NCBI GenBank assembly: GCA_002724245.1
Contig: PBOG01000242.1
Span: forward strand, 1 to 51,041
Length of the DNA stretch: 51,041 bases
Source: Planctomycetaceae bacterium
GTDB lineage: Bacteria; Planctomycetota; Planctomycetia; Pirellulales; Pirellulaceae
Reading direction: 5' to 3'
Of the stretch, positions 17,859 to 27,647 are shown in pieces. The position numbers and the translations under genes are program-made. The notes below the pieces were generated by a model. The model saw only the letters and a list, made by a program, of their open reading frames with translations, made no database searches and was not told the DNA's origin. Position 1 is the first letter of the stretch; every line of letters begins with the position of its first letter.

Positions 17859-19218
17859 GGATTGCCGTAGGTTGTTGCGCGTTGGCAAGGCAGTTTGCCA
17901 ACGCATCGATTTGCTGCTTTGTTCGTTGTTCAGTGACCGTTACCAGGAAGCAGTCGCTTAGGTCTGGATACCACCTCTGCAAGGGGATTCCAGCCAGGAT
18001 TCCCTGGTTGGCAGCATCTTGAAGCATCGACGCGACCTGGTTGTTTTGATCTCGAACTACGAACTCCTTGAAGGTTGGCAGGTTGAACGCATCTGAAAAG
18101 CGATCGGTTCGCATGATTTGCTGCCGGGCATAGTTGGCTTTCTGAACACACAGTTCGGCTGTTTCACGTAGTCCGTGTGGACCCAGTGTCGCGAGATAGA
18201 TCGCTGCGCGTAGTGCGAATAGACCCTGATTCGTGCAGATGTTACTTGTCGCCTTTTCACGGCGGATGTGCTGTTCACGAGTTTGGAGTGTGAGGACCCA
18301 GCAGCGACGGCCGCGACGGTCGACGGTTTCGCCGCCGATGCGACCAGGCAGTCGTCTGACAAACTTTTCTCTGCAAGCCATAATTCCCAGATAGGGACCG
18401 CCGTACTGCATCGGAGTTCCCAAGGATTGCCCTTCTGCAACGGCGATGTCCGCACCACAGTCGCCCGGGCGTTTCAACAGCCCCATGCTGATTGGATCAA
18501 AGGCGACAATTAACAATGCGCCTTTTTGATGAGCGATGTGCGCAATGTCCTCGGTTTGTTCTACCGATCCAAAAAAATTGGGGTGTTGCACGAGTACACA
18601 GGCAGTGTCTTCATCAACCGTTGCCTCTAGCGCAGCGAGCGCTGTGGCCCCGTCGTCAGCAGGTACCGTCACGAGCTCGGTATCCAGGCTGGCCAGATAG
18701 GTCTCGAGAATCTGGCGGTACTCGGGATGTACGCTGGCAGGTACAACGACTTTCCCATTCCGCTTGGTGGCGCTCATGGCCATCAAGACTGCCTCGGCCG
18801 CGGCGTTGCCACCGTCATAGAGACTCGCGTTGGATACGTCCATTCCTGTGAGTTGGCAAATGAGTGTCTGATATTCAAACATCACTTGCAGATTGCCCTG
18901 CGAGACTTCCGGTTGGTAGGGAGTGTAAGACGTGTAGAATTCTCCACGGGAAGCGATCGCGTCGACTACCGCCGGTACGAAATGATCGTAGCTGCCGCCA
19001 CCAAGGAAGCAGACGCTGTTGGCGGCGTGCAGATTTTGCGACGCAAGATTCGACAGATGCTGGCTCAACTCCATTTCGCAATGCGCTGGAGCCAGATCAA
19101 GTGGACGTTCAAGCCGAACTTCCGGAGGTATCTGGTCGAAGAGATCTTCGATCGACGAAACACCGATCGCTTCGAGCATGTCCTGTTGGTCTTGTGGGGT
19201 GTTGTAGATATAGGGCAT
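17851..19218 (-). CDS. gcvPA: Glycine dehydrogenase (decarboxylating) subunit 1
   Basis: A 455-residue N-terminal half of the split P-protein. Typical features are MPYIYNTPQDQQDMLEAIGV at the start, FLGGGSYDHFVPAVVDAI (71-88), FYTSYTPYQPEVSQGNLQ and the YDGGNAAAEAVLMA block. It lacks the PLP lysine, which is in GcvPB, as expected for the heterotetrameric type common in Gram-positives, archaea and many planctomycetes. Its stop overlaps the gcvPB start by eight bases. A 259-base gap separates it from gcvH, with GGAGG about 11 bases before the ATG, so an additional internal promoter is possible although none is obvious. Confidence 0.96.
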   Translation of the reverse strand: MPYIYNTPQDQQDMLEAIGVSSIEDLFDQIPPEVRLERPLDLAPAHCEMELSQHLSNLASQNLHAANSVCFLGGGSYDHFVPAVVDAIASRGEFYTSYTPYQPEVSQGNLQVMFEYQTLICQLTGMDVSNASLYDGGNAAAEAVLMAMSATKRNGKVVVPASVHPEYRQILETYLASLDTELVTVPADDGATALAALEATVDEDTACVLVQHPNFFGSVEQTEDIAHIAHQKGALLIVAFDPISMGLLKRPGDCGADIAVAEGQSLGTPMQYGGPYLGIMACREKFVRRLPGRIGGETVDRRGRRCWVLTLQTREQHIRREKATSNICTNQGLFALRAAIYLATLGPHGLRETAELCVQKANYARQQIMRTDRFSDAFNLPTFKEFVVRDQNNQVASMLQDAANQGILAGIPLQRWYPDLSDCFLVTVTEQRTKQQIDALANCLANAQQPTAIHA

Positions 19219-19477
19219 TGAGACCAGTTCCTCCCTGTGGTCGCTGCTCTTTTTAGTGGTTGTCTGGTCTGTGGTTTAGACAACGGTCACATCGGTTCGT
19301 TACGATTTGACCTGATGCGCTAGTCTACCGCCGTAAGACCATTTTGTCGCTGCTGGCGAACGTAGCCAGATCTTACCCGAAACGGCGTGTGTCGTTTTGC
19401 ACAAGGATACTTGTTCTCTGGGCTTTTCGGGAATTTTTGCAGGATGAGTTGTGGGCAGATATTCGCTGCTGTTGCAT

Positions 19478-19873
19478 TCATTCTTCCGCGGCACATTGTT
19501 TCTGATACGCCTGGTAGTCCAGTAGTGTGCTCAGGGCGCTATCGTCGCTGACCGCCAGTCGTATGATCCAACCCTTGTCGTAAGGATCTTCGCTCAGCGT
19601 TTCCAGGTTGTTGGGCAAGTCGTGATTGACTTCCAGAATCTTCCCAGCCACAGGGGCGTACAGCGAACTTACCGCCTTGACGGACTCGACTTCGCCGAAT
19701 TCATCTCCAGCAGCCACTTCGGCGCCAGGTTCGGGCAATTCCATGAAGACCAGGTCCGTCAGCTGCTCGACTGCAAATTTGGAGATGCCCACCGTCGCGG
19801 TTTTGCTGCCGCCCTCATCTGTGATCGAAACCCACTCGTGGGTTTCACAATAAAGTAATTCCTCCGGATTCAC
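19478..19873 (-). CDS. gcvH: Glycine cleavage system H protein
   Basis: A 131-residue lipoyl carrier protein. I chose the GTG at 19873: it has GAGG eight bases upstream and begins VNPEELLYCETHEWVSI, matching the usual N-terminus and length (about 125-130). The longest frame (ATG at 19954) would run into gcvT. The lipoylation site is the lysine in EVESVKAVSSLYAPV. The conserved DLVFMELPEPGAEV and DPYDKGWIIRL segments are also present. It shuttles the aminomethyl group from P-protein to T-protein and is reoxidised by dihydrolipoamide dehydrogenase (L-protein), which is not encoded in this window. It lies 10 bases downstream of gcvT. Confidence 0.97.
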   Translation of the reverse strand: MNPEELLYCETHEWVSITDEGGSKTATVGISKFAVEQLTDLVFMELPEPGAEVAAGDEFGEVESVKAVSSLYAPVAGKILEVNHDLPNNLETLSEDPYDKGWIIRLAVSDDSALSTLLDYQAYQKQCAAEE

Positions 19874-19883
19874 GTGCCCATCC

Positions 19884-21002
<1,119 letters not shown>

Positions 21003-21041
21003 GACAAGTTAGTGGCTTCACACCAGAAGCGTATAGGGATG

Positions 21042-21174
21042 ACAGGACACACTGAAGGGGCGCAATGAGCCAAATTCATTAGCGAATCCGACCTGGCATA
21101 GATTCGCTGTCTTGATTGCTATGCGTACGTTGCCGTGTCCTGTTGTTTGGCGGAATTCACACGTCGAGAATTCC
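21042..21174. repeat. Inverted repeats in the gcvT leader
   Basis: Three perfect inverted repeats lie just upstream of gcvT. A 9-bp pair (21042-21050 and 21135-21143, ACAGGACAC/GTGTCCTGT) encloses an 8-bp hairpin (21081-21088 with 21101-21108, AGCGAATC/GATTCGCT). A separate 7-bp hairpin lies at 21152-21158/21168-21174 (GGAATTC/GAATTCC). None is followed on the minus strand by a T-tract, so they are not obvious terminators of the upstream propeller gene. They could form a structured 5' leader or operator sites. Confidence 0.5.
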
Positions 21175-21243
21175 AACGCCGGCATTCTAACCGATCGATC
21201 TTGTGGGTTAAAAGGGTGCCACTAGCCTTACGTCCTTGTCGTT

Positions 21244-22497
21244 TTAGTTGGTTTGGCCGCCAATGCACCAAAGATGTCGTGACGTTCGTACAAACAGGTC
21301 TCCGGAAGCGAGTGACGGGGAGGCGAAGATTGGTTCGCCAATGTCGTTTCTTGCGACTTGCTGATAACGTGGAGTGTGTGCCCGGATTACGGTCACCTGG
21401 CCACCCTCATTCGCAAAGTAGATGTGGTCACGTGTCGCAACGGGGGAGGCTGTATAGCCGCCAGGAAGACGTTTTTGCCAAGCCCGTTTGCCAGTCACCG
21501 CATTCAGACACGATGTGATTCCCTGGTCGTCAATCAAATAATAGTAGTCCCCCACAAGAATTGCGGAAGGAACAAAGGGCGCCCCGCGTCGATACTCCCA
21601 TTTCACATGGCTTTGAGTCACATCACCACGTCCCCCAGGCCGAATTGCCAGTGTCGGGCCTTTCGGTCCACTTACGGCATAAATCAGGCCGTGTCCGAAA
21701 ACCGGTGTGGGAATACACTCGTGACGCATGCCCGACACCGTCCAAAGGGGCTTTCCAGTGGCGGGATCAAGGCCTTCTACTCGAAGCGAGCCGCAGAGTA
21801 TAAGTTCCACCGCGGAGCTCCCACTGACAGGAGCCAGTCGCGGTGACGACCAGGAAAGCCATGAGTCAGGGCGTTCATTTCTCCAGACGTTGACTCCGGT
21901 GTTCTTGTTTAACGCGACAACGTACGAGTTTCCATAATGGTCGCATTGCACCACCAGCAGGTCTTTGAACAAGATCGGTGAACTGGTTGCAGAAAAACGA
22001 TTTTCAAACTTGCCGTATTCACTGGCCAGCGAGCGGTGCCAGACCAGGTTCCCGTTCAGATCAACGCAGAACGCATCTCCGGTTCCGAAGAAGGCGTACA
22101 AATGTTGGCCGTCTGTAATGGGTGTGGGACTTGCCATGCTGCTCTTGGTGCCATGGTAGCGTGTTGGTGCCGTGCCCCAGAGGCGTCGGTGCCAGAGCAG
22201 CTTGCCGTCTTGTCGTGAGAGGCAGATGATATGCAACTCGTTCAAGGCGACCCCATCGGAGGCGGTCACGAACACGCGGTTGTTCCAGATGATCGGGCTG
22301 GAGATTCCAGAACCAGGTAACGGCGTTTTCCATCGGATTCCATCGGTTGCTGACCACTGCGTTGACGCGTTCTGCTGCAGCGCAACCCCATTCGAGTCGG
22401 GCCCTCGCCACTGGGCCCATTGCTCGGCCTTGGCAACTGGGCAGAACGCCGGAATCGACAAGCCACAGAGAATCACTGGTAACAAGAATCGCATCAT
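21244..22497 (-). CDS. PQQ-type beta-propeller (quinoprotein-like) secreted protein
   Basis: A 417-residue exported propeller. I prefer the tandem ATG at 22497/22494, which gives the signal peptide MMRFLLPVILCGLSIPAF ending in AKA before EQWAQWRGP; the longest frame begins at 22554. WRGPDSNGVA followed by WKTPLPGSGISSPIIWNNRVF is the classic opening of planctomycete PQQ-like repeat proteins. Blades recur with motifs such as GKLLWHRRLW, GNLVWHRSL, GVNVWRNE and GKPLWTVSG. PQQ-binding residues cannot be confirmed, and many such propellers bind no cofactor. It is probably periplasmic and of unknown ligand. The next gene downstream on the strand is gcvT after 241 bases, so co-transcription is uncertain. 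Confidence 0.88.
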   Translation of the reverse strand: MMRFLLPVILCGLSIPAFCPVAKAEQWAQWRGPDSNGVALQQNASTQWSATDGIRWKTPLPGSGISSPIIWNNRVFVTASDGVALNELHIICLSRQDGKLLWHRRLWGTAPTRYHGTKSSMASPTPITDGQHLYAFFGTGDAFCVDLNGNLVWHRSLASEYGKFENRFSATSSPILFKDLLVVQCDHYGNSYVVALNKNTGVNVWRNERPDSWLSWSSPRLAPVSGSSAVELILCGSLRVEGLDPATGKPLWTVSGMRHECIPTPVFGHGLIYAVSGPKGPTLAIRPGGRGDVTQSHVKWEYRRGAPFVPSAILVGDYYYLIDDQGITSCLNAVTGKRAWQKRLPGGYTASPVATRDHIYFANEGGQVTVIRAHTPRYQQVARNDIGEPIFASPSLASGDLFVRTSRHLWCIGGQTN

Positions 22498-22692
22498 GGT
22501 GTAGCAAAAAGAAGCTTGCTTGATGCACAAATTAACTTGAGAGCGTGTATTCATGACGGTCTATGTTCCGGAGTCGTTTGCGAATGCGGTTCGTGAGAGA
22601 AGTTATTCCAGCGGAGGTTGAATTGGCAATTCAGTCGGGCTGGCTTTTCAGCACATGAAATGAACTCCTGTCGCGGATTTTGTGACTGTACG

Positions 22693-23841
22693 CTAAGGGG
22701 TGCTGTTTGCGGGTAGGATTGGTTTCAGGCCCACGGCAGCACCGGTTTTGTCACAGAATCGCAGTTGTAGCGACCAGTTATTTGACACGGCGGGGTTCTT
22801 GTGTTGCGGCCCCTGGCAGATCTTGACCAGGATTCGATTGACACCTTGGCGCAGGGACACGGTCGCGGTAAAGCGATCAAGACGGGTTCCGTTGAGCCAC
22901 TGTAGTCGTGCCAACGCGATTTTTTCATTGATCCATACGCTGAGATTGTCATCGGCGCCACACCGCAGTTGGACTTCCTGGGCTCGTGGCGACTCGAGCT
23001 CTGCGTACGCATAGCCCACGGCCTCTTTGACGGGAGCAATTGCTTGCACGAGATTAACCTGTCCCATGCGATCCGAAGTTTGATAGGGCTTCCATTGGAT
23101 TGGATTTCCGTCTTGCCCGGTGTAAGTGGCCTGGAGGTCTACTTTCGTTTCAGGTGGCAAGCGAAGCTTGAAGCCAGTTTTCCCAGGCGCGTCAAACGGA
23201 CCCAGTAGATACCACTGGGTCACGAATCCCATATGCTTGACGATGCTTACATCGAGGCCTAGCGATTTCAGTCCATCGGCTGCTGCCCGTACTTGATCTT
23301 CCCGGCGCGCGTGCTGAAAGGCCTTCTTGAAGGCGCTGCGCGCATCATCGGGCTGTTGCTTTTGTTTTGCTTGTTGCGCCGCTTCTAACGCGATGGCAAC
23401 GGCTTCTTCGCGAAATTCAACGTCATCGAGTTGACCAGGTATCCAGCTCTGGCGAAAGTCCGGTTCGAATCGATCGAGGAAATCCAGTAGATAGCGACGT
23501 AACCGTCCCTGGCGACGCGCATCCCGTACCATGTCTCGAAAAAGTGGCAGTGGGAGTTGAGGAGACTTGCTCTTCAATTCAACTTGCACAATGTCGTCGA
23601 AGACGGTGCGATACCAGTTGGCGGCTACGACATTTGGAGTGTCCATTGCGTCCAATAGCCGCGGCAGAATAACGATCCCCTGGTCTCTCAGTTGGTCCGC
23701 AGCAACTCGTGCTGCGCGTGAGCCAGCGGCGCCCGCTCCGGTTTTAGAGATCGCGCTTAGCCATTGGTCAATGTCATCTGCATGCAGGCCTGGTGCGTTA
23801 GCGAGCAGCAGCGTTGATACGATCGCCAGCCATTTTGCCAC
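22693..23841 (-). CDS. Secreted hypothetical protein with HEAT-like and C-terminal carbohydrate-binding-like regions
   Basis: A 382-residue exported protein. I chose the GTG at 23841: GGAG lies eight bases upstream and the product begins VAKWLAIVSTLLLANAPGLHA, a good signal peptide. Residues 20-200 are alpha-helical and Arg/Gln-rich, with a HEAT-like flavour (VAADQLRDQGIVILPRLLDA). The C-terminal 180 residues look like a beta-sandwich of the PA14/carbohydrate-binding type often found in planctomycetes: VTQWYLLGPFDAPGKTGF, then AYAELESPRAQEVQLRCGAD, DDNLSVWINEKIALA and VNRILVKICQG. It starts 31 bases after the stop of the propeller-DUF1080 gene and is surely in the same transcript. Function is unknown; a sugar-polymer binding role fits the context. 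Confidence 0.78.
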   Translation of the reverse strand: MAKWLAIVSTLLLANAPGLHADDIDQWLSAISKTGAGAAGSRAARVAADQLRDQGIVILPRLLDAMDTPNVVAANWYRTVFDDIVQVELKSKSPQLPLPLFRDMVRDARRQGRLRRYLLDFLDRFEPDFRQSWIPGQLDDVEFREEAVAIALEAAQQAKQKQQPDDARSAFKKAFQHARREDQVRAAADGLKSLGLDVSIVKHMGFVTQWYLLGPFDAPGKTGFKLRLPPETKVDLQATYTGQDGNPIQWKPYQTSDRMGQVNLVQAIAPVKEAVGYAYAELESPRAQEVQLRCGADDNLSVWINEKIALARLQWLNGTRLDRFTATVSLRQGVNRILVKICQGPQHKNPAVSNNWSLQLRFCDKTGAAVGLKPILPANSTP

Positions 23842-23872
23842 GTGATGGTCTCCGGTCACTTGAGGCAGGAGT

Positions 23873-25957
23873 TTACTCGGAAGATTTGTTCAAAGGTCGG
23901 AGCTTGATGTTCTTGAACCAGACTGGCGCTCCGTGGTCTTGTAATCCGATATAGCCTTCTCGGGGATGATCTTTGAAGACGATGTCGCGAAACTTGTGAT
24001 CCGATCCGTCGGGTCTGGTTCCCGCTTGGGTCCATTCGTTGAGGTCAAGTTTGCTGACCAATCGACCGTTGAGTTCAACGGATACGCGACTCTTGTCACA
24101 AGTGAGCAATAGGTGATTCCATTGGCCAGTGGGGCGCGTGAGGTCCTGCTTGACCGGCACCAGGTCGTAGATTGCGCCGGTGGCGTGGTAACCTGTTTGT
24201 TGCGCATCGTCTATGGCGACTTCCAGGCCGTTGTAACCGACATCACGTCCTGGTTTGGGGGTCAGGGGGAAGGTGCGGAAGAAGATTCCGCTGTTGCATT
24301 TACCGCTGACTTTGTAGTCCAGCTGTAGTTGGAAATCACGCCAGACTTGTTTGTGGATCATCATATAGGCACCACATTGGTGTGGGTTGATGGCGCCTTC
24401 TTGAACGGGTGTCTGGCTTGGTTTGAGATCACTGGTTTGCCAATTGGTCAAGGATTTACCGTCGAATAGCAGGAGCCAGCCAGCTTTGCGCTCAGCATCG
24501 CTAAGCTGATTGTCCGGTGTTTCCGACGCCGGCTTCGCGTAGCAGTAGAGTGCTTTTTCGGTGCGTACCAGTAACCGTCCCTGGTCGACGACAGGAGTCG
24601 CATAAATGCCTTCCCCAAAGTCATGGGAAGCGAGGGTCTTCCATTTTCCCGTGGCCGAAGCGATTGTAATAACGCCTCGTTCGCTCGCCACATAAAGTTT
24701 TCCATCAGCGGCGACAGGTGACGCGTAGTAGTTGCCACGACCACGTAAGCGGGCTTGCCGGAGAACGTCGCCCGTGCCTGCGTCCAGAGAGGATAGAATT
24801 CCACCATCTTTCACCATGTACAGCACGTTGTTATGCACCAAGGGGCTGGCGACGTAAGGGATGCCGCGGGCGTACTTCCAGAGCACATGTGTCTCGGTCA
24901 AGTTGCCCTCACCACTGGGACGAATTGCCAGGACCTGGTTCCGTGAGCGGGCGAATACTTCGGCGTGTTTTTCCCATTCTTGCTGATCCAGGGCACCATT
25001 CTGGTCAAGGTCGATACGAAAGAATCGTGAATTGACCGGACTGCCATTGGGCAACTCGTCTCGACGCAGTCGGCCATCCGCGTTCTTGTCGAGTGTGGCG
25101 AGGGCTTCCTTCCAGGGTTCCATTGCAATCCGGTCTCCCTCAATTTCGCCACCGGGTGACCAGCTGGCTACGTAGAGCATTTCTCCACTGACGGCGGGGA
25201 TCGTGTTCACGATTCGTGCCAGTCCATCGACCCACCAGATGCGTTTGCCGGTTTCCACTGCGTATGCTGTCAGCCTGGTTGATCCGGGGACCAGGATTTG
25301 CGACTGGCCTCGTGTTTTCCAGATGATAGGTGTGGCATAACTGCGGGTAAAATTGTTTCTCGTGACTTTCCAGAGTTCCTTGCCGGTATGTGCATCGAGC
25401 GCGACAAGGTAATTGTTGGTGTCGTGATCCTGGTTCAGGATCAAACGGTTTTCGAACAGGATTGGGGAGCTGCCAGCGCCGAATTCGTCCTGGAATGGGC
25501 CCATGGGTTTTTTCCACAGCAGGTGACCGGCGAAGTCATAACACAGAACTCCGTAACTGCCGAAAAACACAAATACGCGTTCTCCGTCACTCGCGGCAGA
25601 GGCAGTTGCCGGGTTTCCCACGGGATGTACGGATTCAAGTTTTTCTATCGGCGCGACTTGGCGCCAGAGCAATTTTCCCGTCTTGCGATCCATCGCGACG
25701 GTGGCAAGTTCTTTGGTCTCGGAAGAGAACGTGGTTACGAAAATGTGCTGGCCGATAACGCAAGGGGTTGAGTGGCCACTCTCCAGCGGTTGTCGCCAGA
25801 CCAGATTCTCGGATTTTTTCAGATCGATGGGCAATGTGGTTCCGGTTGAATAAACACCGCCTGCATGACGAAAATAGGATTGGGCGTCGGCGGCGATCGA
25901 TTCGGTGGTCCCGCAGAACAGAATCATCGCTGTACACCAGCAGTGGAAGGGCCGCAT
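23873..25957 (-). CDS. PQQ-like propeller with inserted EF-hands, fused to DUF1080 (3-keto-disaccharide hydrolase domain)
   Basis: A 694-residue exported fusion protein. After a signal peptide (1-24, ending SIAADAQS) comes a PQQ-like beta-propeller (about 30-490) with repeats such as GKLLWRQVAP, GHLLWKKPMG and GKELWKVTR. Two EF-hand loops interrupt the propeller: DKNADGRLRRDE at 290-301 and DLDQNGALDQQE at 316-327. From about residue 500 a DUF1080 concanavalin-like domain follows (LLFDGKSLTNWQ, then SGKCNSGIFFRTFP, YNGLEVAIDD and GYIGLQDHGAPVWFKNIKLR). DUF1080 members hydrolyse 3-keto-glycosides or bind glycans. The gene has TGAGG seven bases before its ATG and is followed closely by the secreted gene at 22693. 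Confidence 0.9.
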   Translation of the reverse strand: MRPFHCWCTAMILFCGTTESIAADAQSYFRHAGGVYSTGTTLPIDLKKSENLVWRQPLESGHSTPCVIGQHIFVTTFSSETKELATVAMDRKTGKLLWRQVAPIEKLESVHPVGNPATASAASDGERVFVFFGSYGVLCYDFAGHLLWKKPMGPFQDEFGAGSSPILFENRLILNQDHDTNNYLVALDAHTGKELWKVTRNNFTRSYATPIIWKTRGQSQILVPGSTRLTAYAVETGKRIWWVDGLARIVNTIPAVSGEMLYVASWSPGGEIEGDRIAMEPWKEALATLDKNADGRLRRDELPNGSPVNSRFFRIDLDQNGALDQQEWEKHAEVFARSRNQVLAIRPSGEGNLTETHVLWKYARGIPYVASPLVHNNVLYMVKDGGILSSLDAGTGDVLRQARLRGRGNYYASPVAADGKLYVASERGVITIASATGKWKTLASHDFGEGIYATPVVDQGRLLVRTEKALYCYAKPASETPDNQLSDAERKAGWLLLFDGKSLTNWQTSDLKPSQTPVQEGAINPHQCGAYMMIHKQVWRDFQLQLDYKVSGKCNSGIFFRTFPLTPKPGRDVGYNGLEVAIDDAQQTGYHATGAIYDLVPVKQDLTRPTGQWNHLLLTCDKSRVSVELNGRLVSKLDLNEWTQAGTRPDGSDHKFRDIVFKDHPREGYIGLQDHGAPVWFKNIKLRPLNKSSE

Positions 25958-26223
25958 GACGAAACCTCAGGTATGGTGTGGACCGGGGGTGGGTACGTTG
26001 CTGAGCCGCGATTCTAGCGGAGCTATCACGGCACGTCCAATTCGCAGGCCAGCGAATGGAACAGCGGTCAGCAGATAGCAGGTTGCGGTTTGCGAAACGT
26101 ACTTTAAGTTGATGAAGACTTCCAGAAAACTCGGGAAATTGCGCTGTCGCATACACTCACTGGTCGGTAAGCCGCCGTTTGGCGTCGGCGAGTGAGGTTT
26201 GTTGTTTCTTGGCAGGGGTGAGC

Positions 26224-26979
26224 ATGGTGAATCGCGTCAATACCCACTTTCTTCCGCAATGGTTGGAACCCAGGAACCTGGCTGGCAGTACCGTGGTAGT
26301 GATCGATATTCTGCGAGCTTCGACGACGATTATCTCAGCCTTGGCGGCCGGTGCTCGCACTGTTCACCCTTGTCGCGAGGTGGCTGAGGCCGTCCACATC
26401 GCCGCGCAGTTGGAGCCCGCCGTTGTGCTGGGCGGAGAACGCGACGGTTTGCGGATTGAGGGTTTTCAGCTGGGAAATTCGCCGACTGAATACACCACCG
26501 AAGTTGTTGGCGGTAAAAGCATTGTCTTCACGACGACCAATGGAACGTTAGCCATGGAGTCTTGTCGTGAGGCCGACCGAATATTGATCGGAGCCTTTGC
26601 CAATCAGTCGGTAGTGGTCGAAGCCCTTGCGACTCAACCTCAGGTGGACCTGGTTTGTGCTGGAACGAACGGTGAAGTGACGCGCGAAGATGTACTCTTT
26701 GCAGGGTCAGTGGTTGCCAGGTTGAGTCGTTCAAGAATCGTGATGAACGACGCCTCGCGTCTGGCGTGGGATGCCTGGTGTCATCTTGAATCGGCATCGC
26801 CTGAGGTGTTGACGAAGACGCTGCAAGATTCCCAGGGAGGTCGTAATCTGGTCAAGATTGGTCACGGCGTTGATATCGCCCACGCGGCGCAGATGGATAC
26901 TACCAATTTGCTTCCTGAACTCGATGTCCGCAATTGGCAGATCCATCGGGGACGGGGAGTAGCAGATGGAGAGTCGTAG
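26224..26979 (+). CDS. comB: 2-phosphosulfolactate phosphatase family protein (ComB-like)
   Basis: A 251-residue cytoplasmic protein of the ComB family. ComB hydrolyses 2-phosphosulfolactate to sulfolactate in coenzyme M synthesis of methanogens, and homologues are common in bacteria that make no coenzyme M. The signature is VVVIDILRASTTIISALAAG near the N-terminus; further family blocks are LGGERDGLRIEGFQLGNSP, KSIVFTTTNGTLAME and VDLVCAGTNGEVTREDVLFA. I set the start at the ATG at 26224, which has AGGGGTG about five bases upstream, rather than the upstream GTG-proximal frame. No ComA, ComC or sulfolactate gene is nearby, so the physiological substrate here is uncertain. Confidence 0.9.
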   Translation: MVNRVNTHFLPQWLEPRNLAGSTVVVIDILRASTTIISALAAGARTVHPCREVAEAVHIAAQLEPAVVLGGERDGLRIEGFQLGNSPTEYTTEVVGGKSIVFTTTNGTLAMESCREADRILIGAFANQSVVVEALATQPQVDLVCAGTNGEVTREDVLFAGSVVARLSRSRIVMNDASRLAWDAWCHLESASPEVLTKTLQDSQGGRNLVKIGHGVDIAHAAQMDTTNLLPELDVRNWQIHRGRGVADGES

Positions 26980-27021
26980 TAAGGCCTTTTCTATGGCACT
27001 GCGGTGTTTCGCAATATTGCC

Positions 27022-27058
27022 CGTGGTGGGAGGGACCACGACGACGCAATTGTTGCGT
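27022..27058. terminator. Two hairpins between convergent genes (possible bidirectional terminator)
   Basis: Between the convergent comB-like and ECF sigma genes lie two small stems: CGTGGT/ACCACG (27022-27027 with 27035-27040) and ACGCAA/TTGCGT (27044-27049 with 27053-27058). Neither is followed by a T-tract, so termination is inferred from position only. Confidence 0.35.
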
Positions 27059-27086
27059 GAGAGAGGCCAAATTTATGGCATGGGTG

Positions 27087-27647
27087 TCAACTTACACCGC
27101 TTGAGCGAAACATCTTCGCCCGGGCTCGGCTCAGTGTAGGGCCGACACTATTCTCAGGGATCCCCACAGTGGAACTAATCTGCTGGTAGGACTTTCCTTC
27201 GAGGTGGTACATCCTGACCACGTCAGCTTCTTTGCCAGCCAAGTGACCGATCAACCGTTCCACTTCGTCAGCGTCATCGAAATTGGCTTCGTGCGCCGAT
27301 TCTTGTTCTACAGATTCGACCGCGTCGCCCAGCCTGGCCGCGGGTTTGTGCTTGATTAACTCACGTACTACGACACGGCGGGCTACCACCGTAAGGTAGG
27401 TGGCCAGGCTGCTCTCGCCACGAAATCGTCGCAAAACCGAAAAATCATCAGCGACGATGGCCAAAAATACCTCTGCAGCCAGGTCTTCACGGTCCTGGTT
27501 GCTGATGCGGATGGAACGACATTGAGAGCTATGGTTGATGACGTGGATGACTAAACCAACAAATCGGTCGGTAAAGTCTTCCCAAGCCTGCGGTTTGCGT
27601 TCCAGGCACCGCTGCAACAAGTTGCGGTCAATGTCAGAGAGCACCAT
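27087..27647 (-). CDS. ECF-type RNA polymerase sigma factor (stand-alone)
   Basis: A 186-residue sigma-70-family protein. I place the start at the ATG at 27647 (MVLSDIDRNLLQRCLE), with AGAGGA about nine bases upstream; the longest frame from 27806 would add 53 residues of non-protein-like sequence encoded by a G/C-run leader. Region 2 includes DREDLAAEVFLAIVADDF and FRGESSLATYLTVVARRVV. Region 4 has the helix-turn-helix YHLEGKSYQQISSTVGIPEN followed by SVGPTLSRARAKM. No anti-sigma gene adjoins it. It resembles planctomycete ECF groups that lack a linked anti-sigma factor and may be controlled another way. The neighbours on both sides are transcribed on the opposite strand. Confidence 0.87.
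   Translation of the reverse strand: MVLSDIDRNLLQRCLERKPQAWEDFTDRFVGLVIHVINHSSQCRSIRISNQDREDLAAEVFLAIVADDFSVLRRFRGESSLATYLTVVARRVVVRELIKHKPAARLGDAVESVEQESAHEANFDDADEVERLIGHLAGKEADVVRMYHLEGKSYQQISSTVGIPENSVGPTLSRARAKMFRSSGVS

Noticed and set aside
17859-17906. Longer gcvPB start
   Set aside because: It would extend deep into gcvPA. The ATG at 17858 gives an 8-base coupled overlap and a normal family N-terminus.
21003-21243. Glycine riboswitch before gcvT
   Set aside because: The conserved aptamer core sequences are not visible on the minus strand, although other hairpins are present.
23455-23480. tRNA T-loop-like GGTTCGAATC
   Set aside because: It lies inside a well-supported coding frame and no acceptor or anticodon arms can be formed around it.
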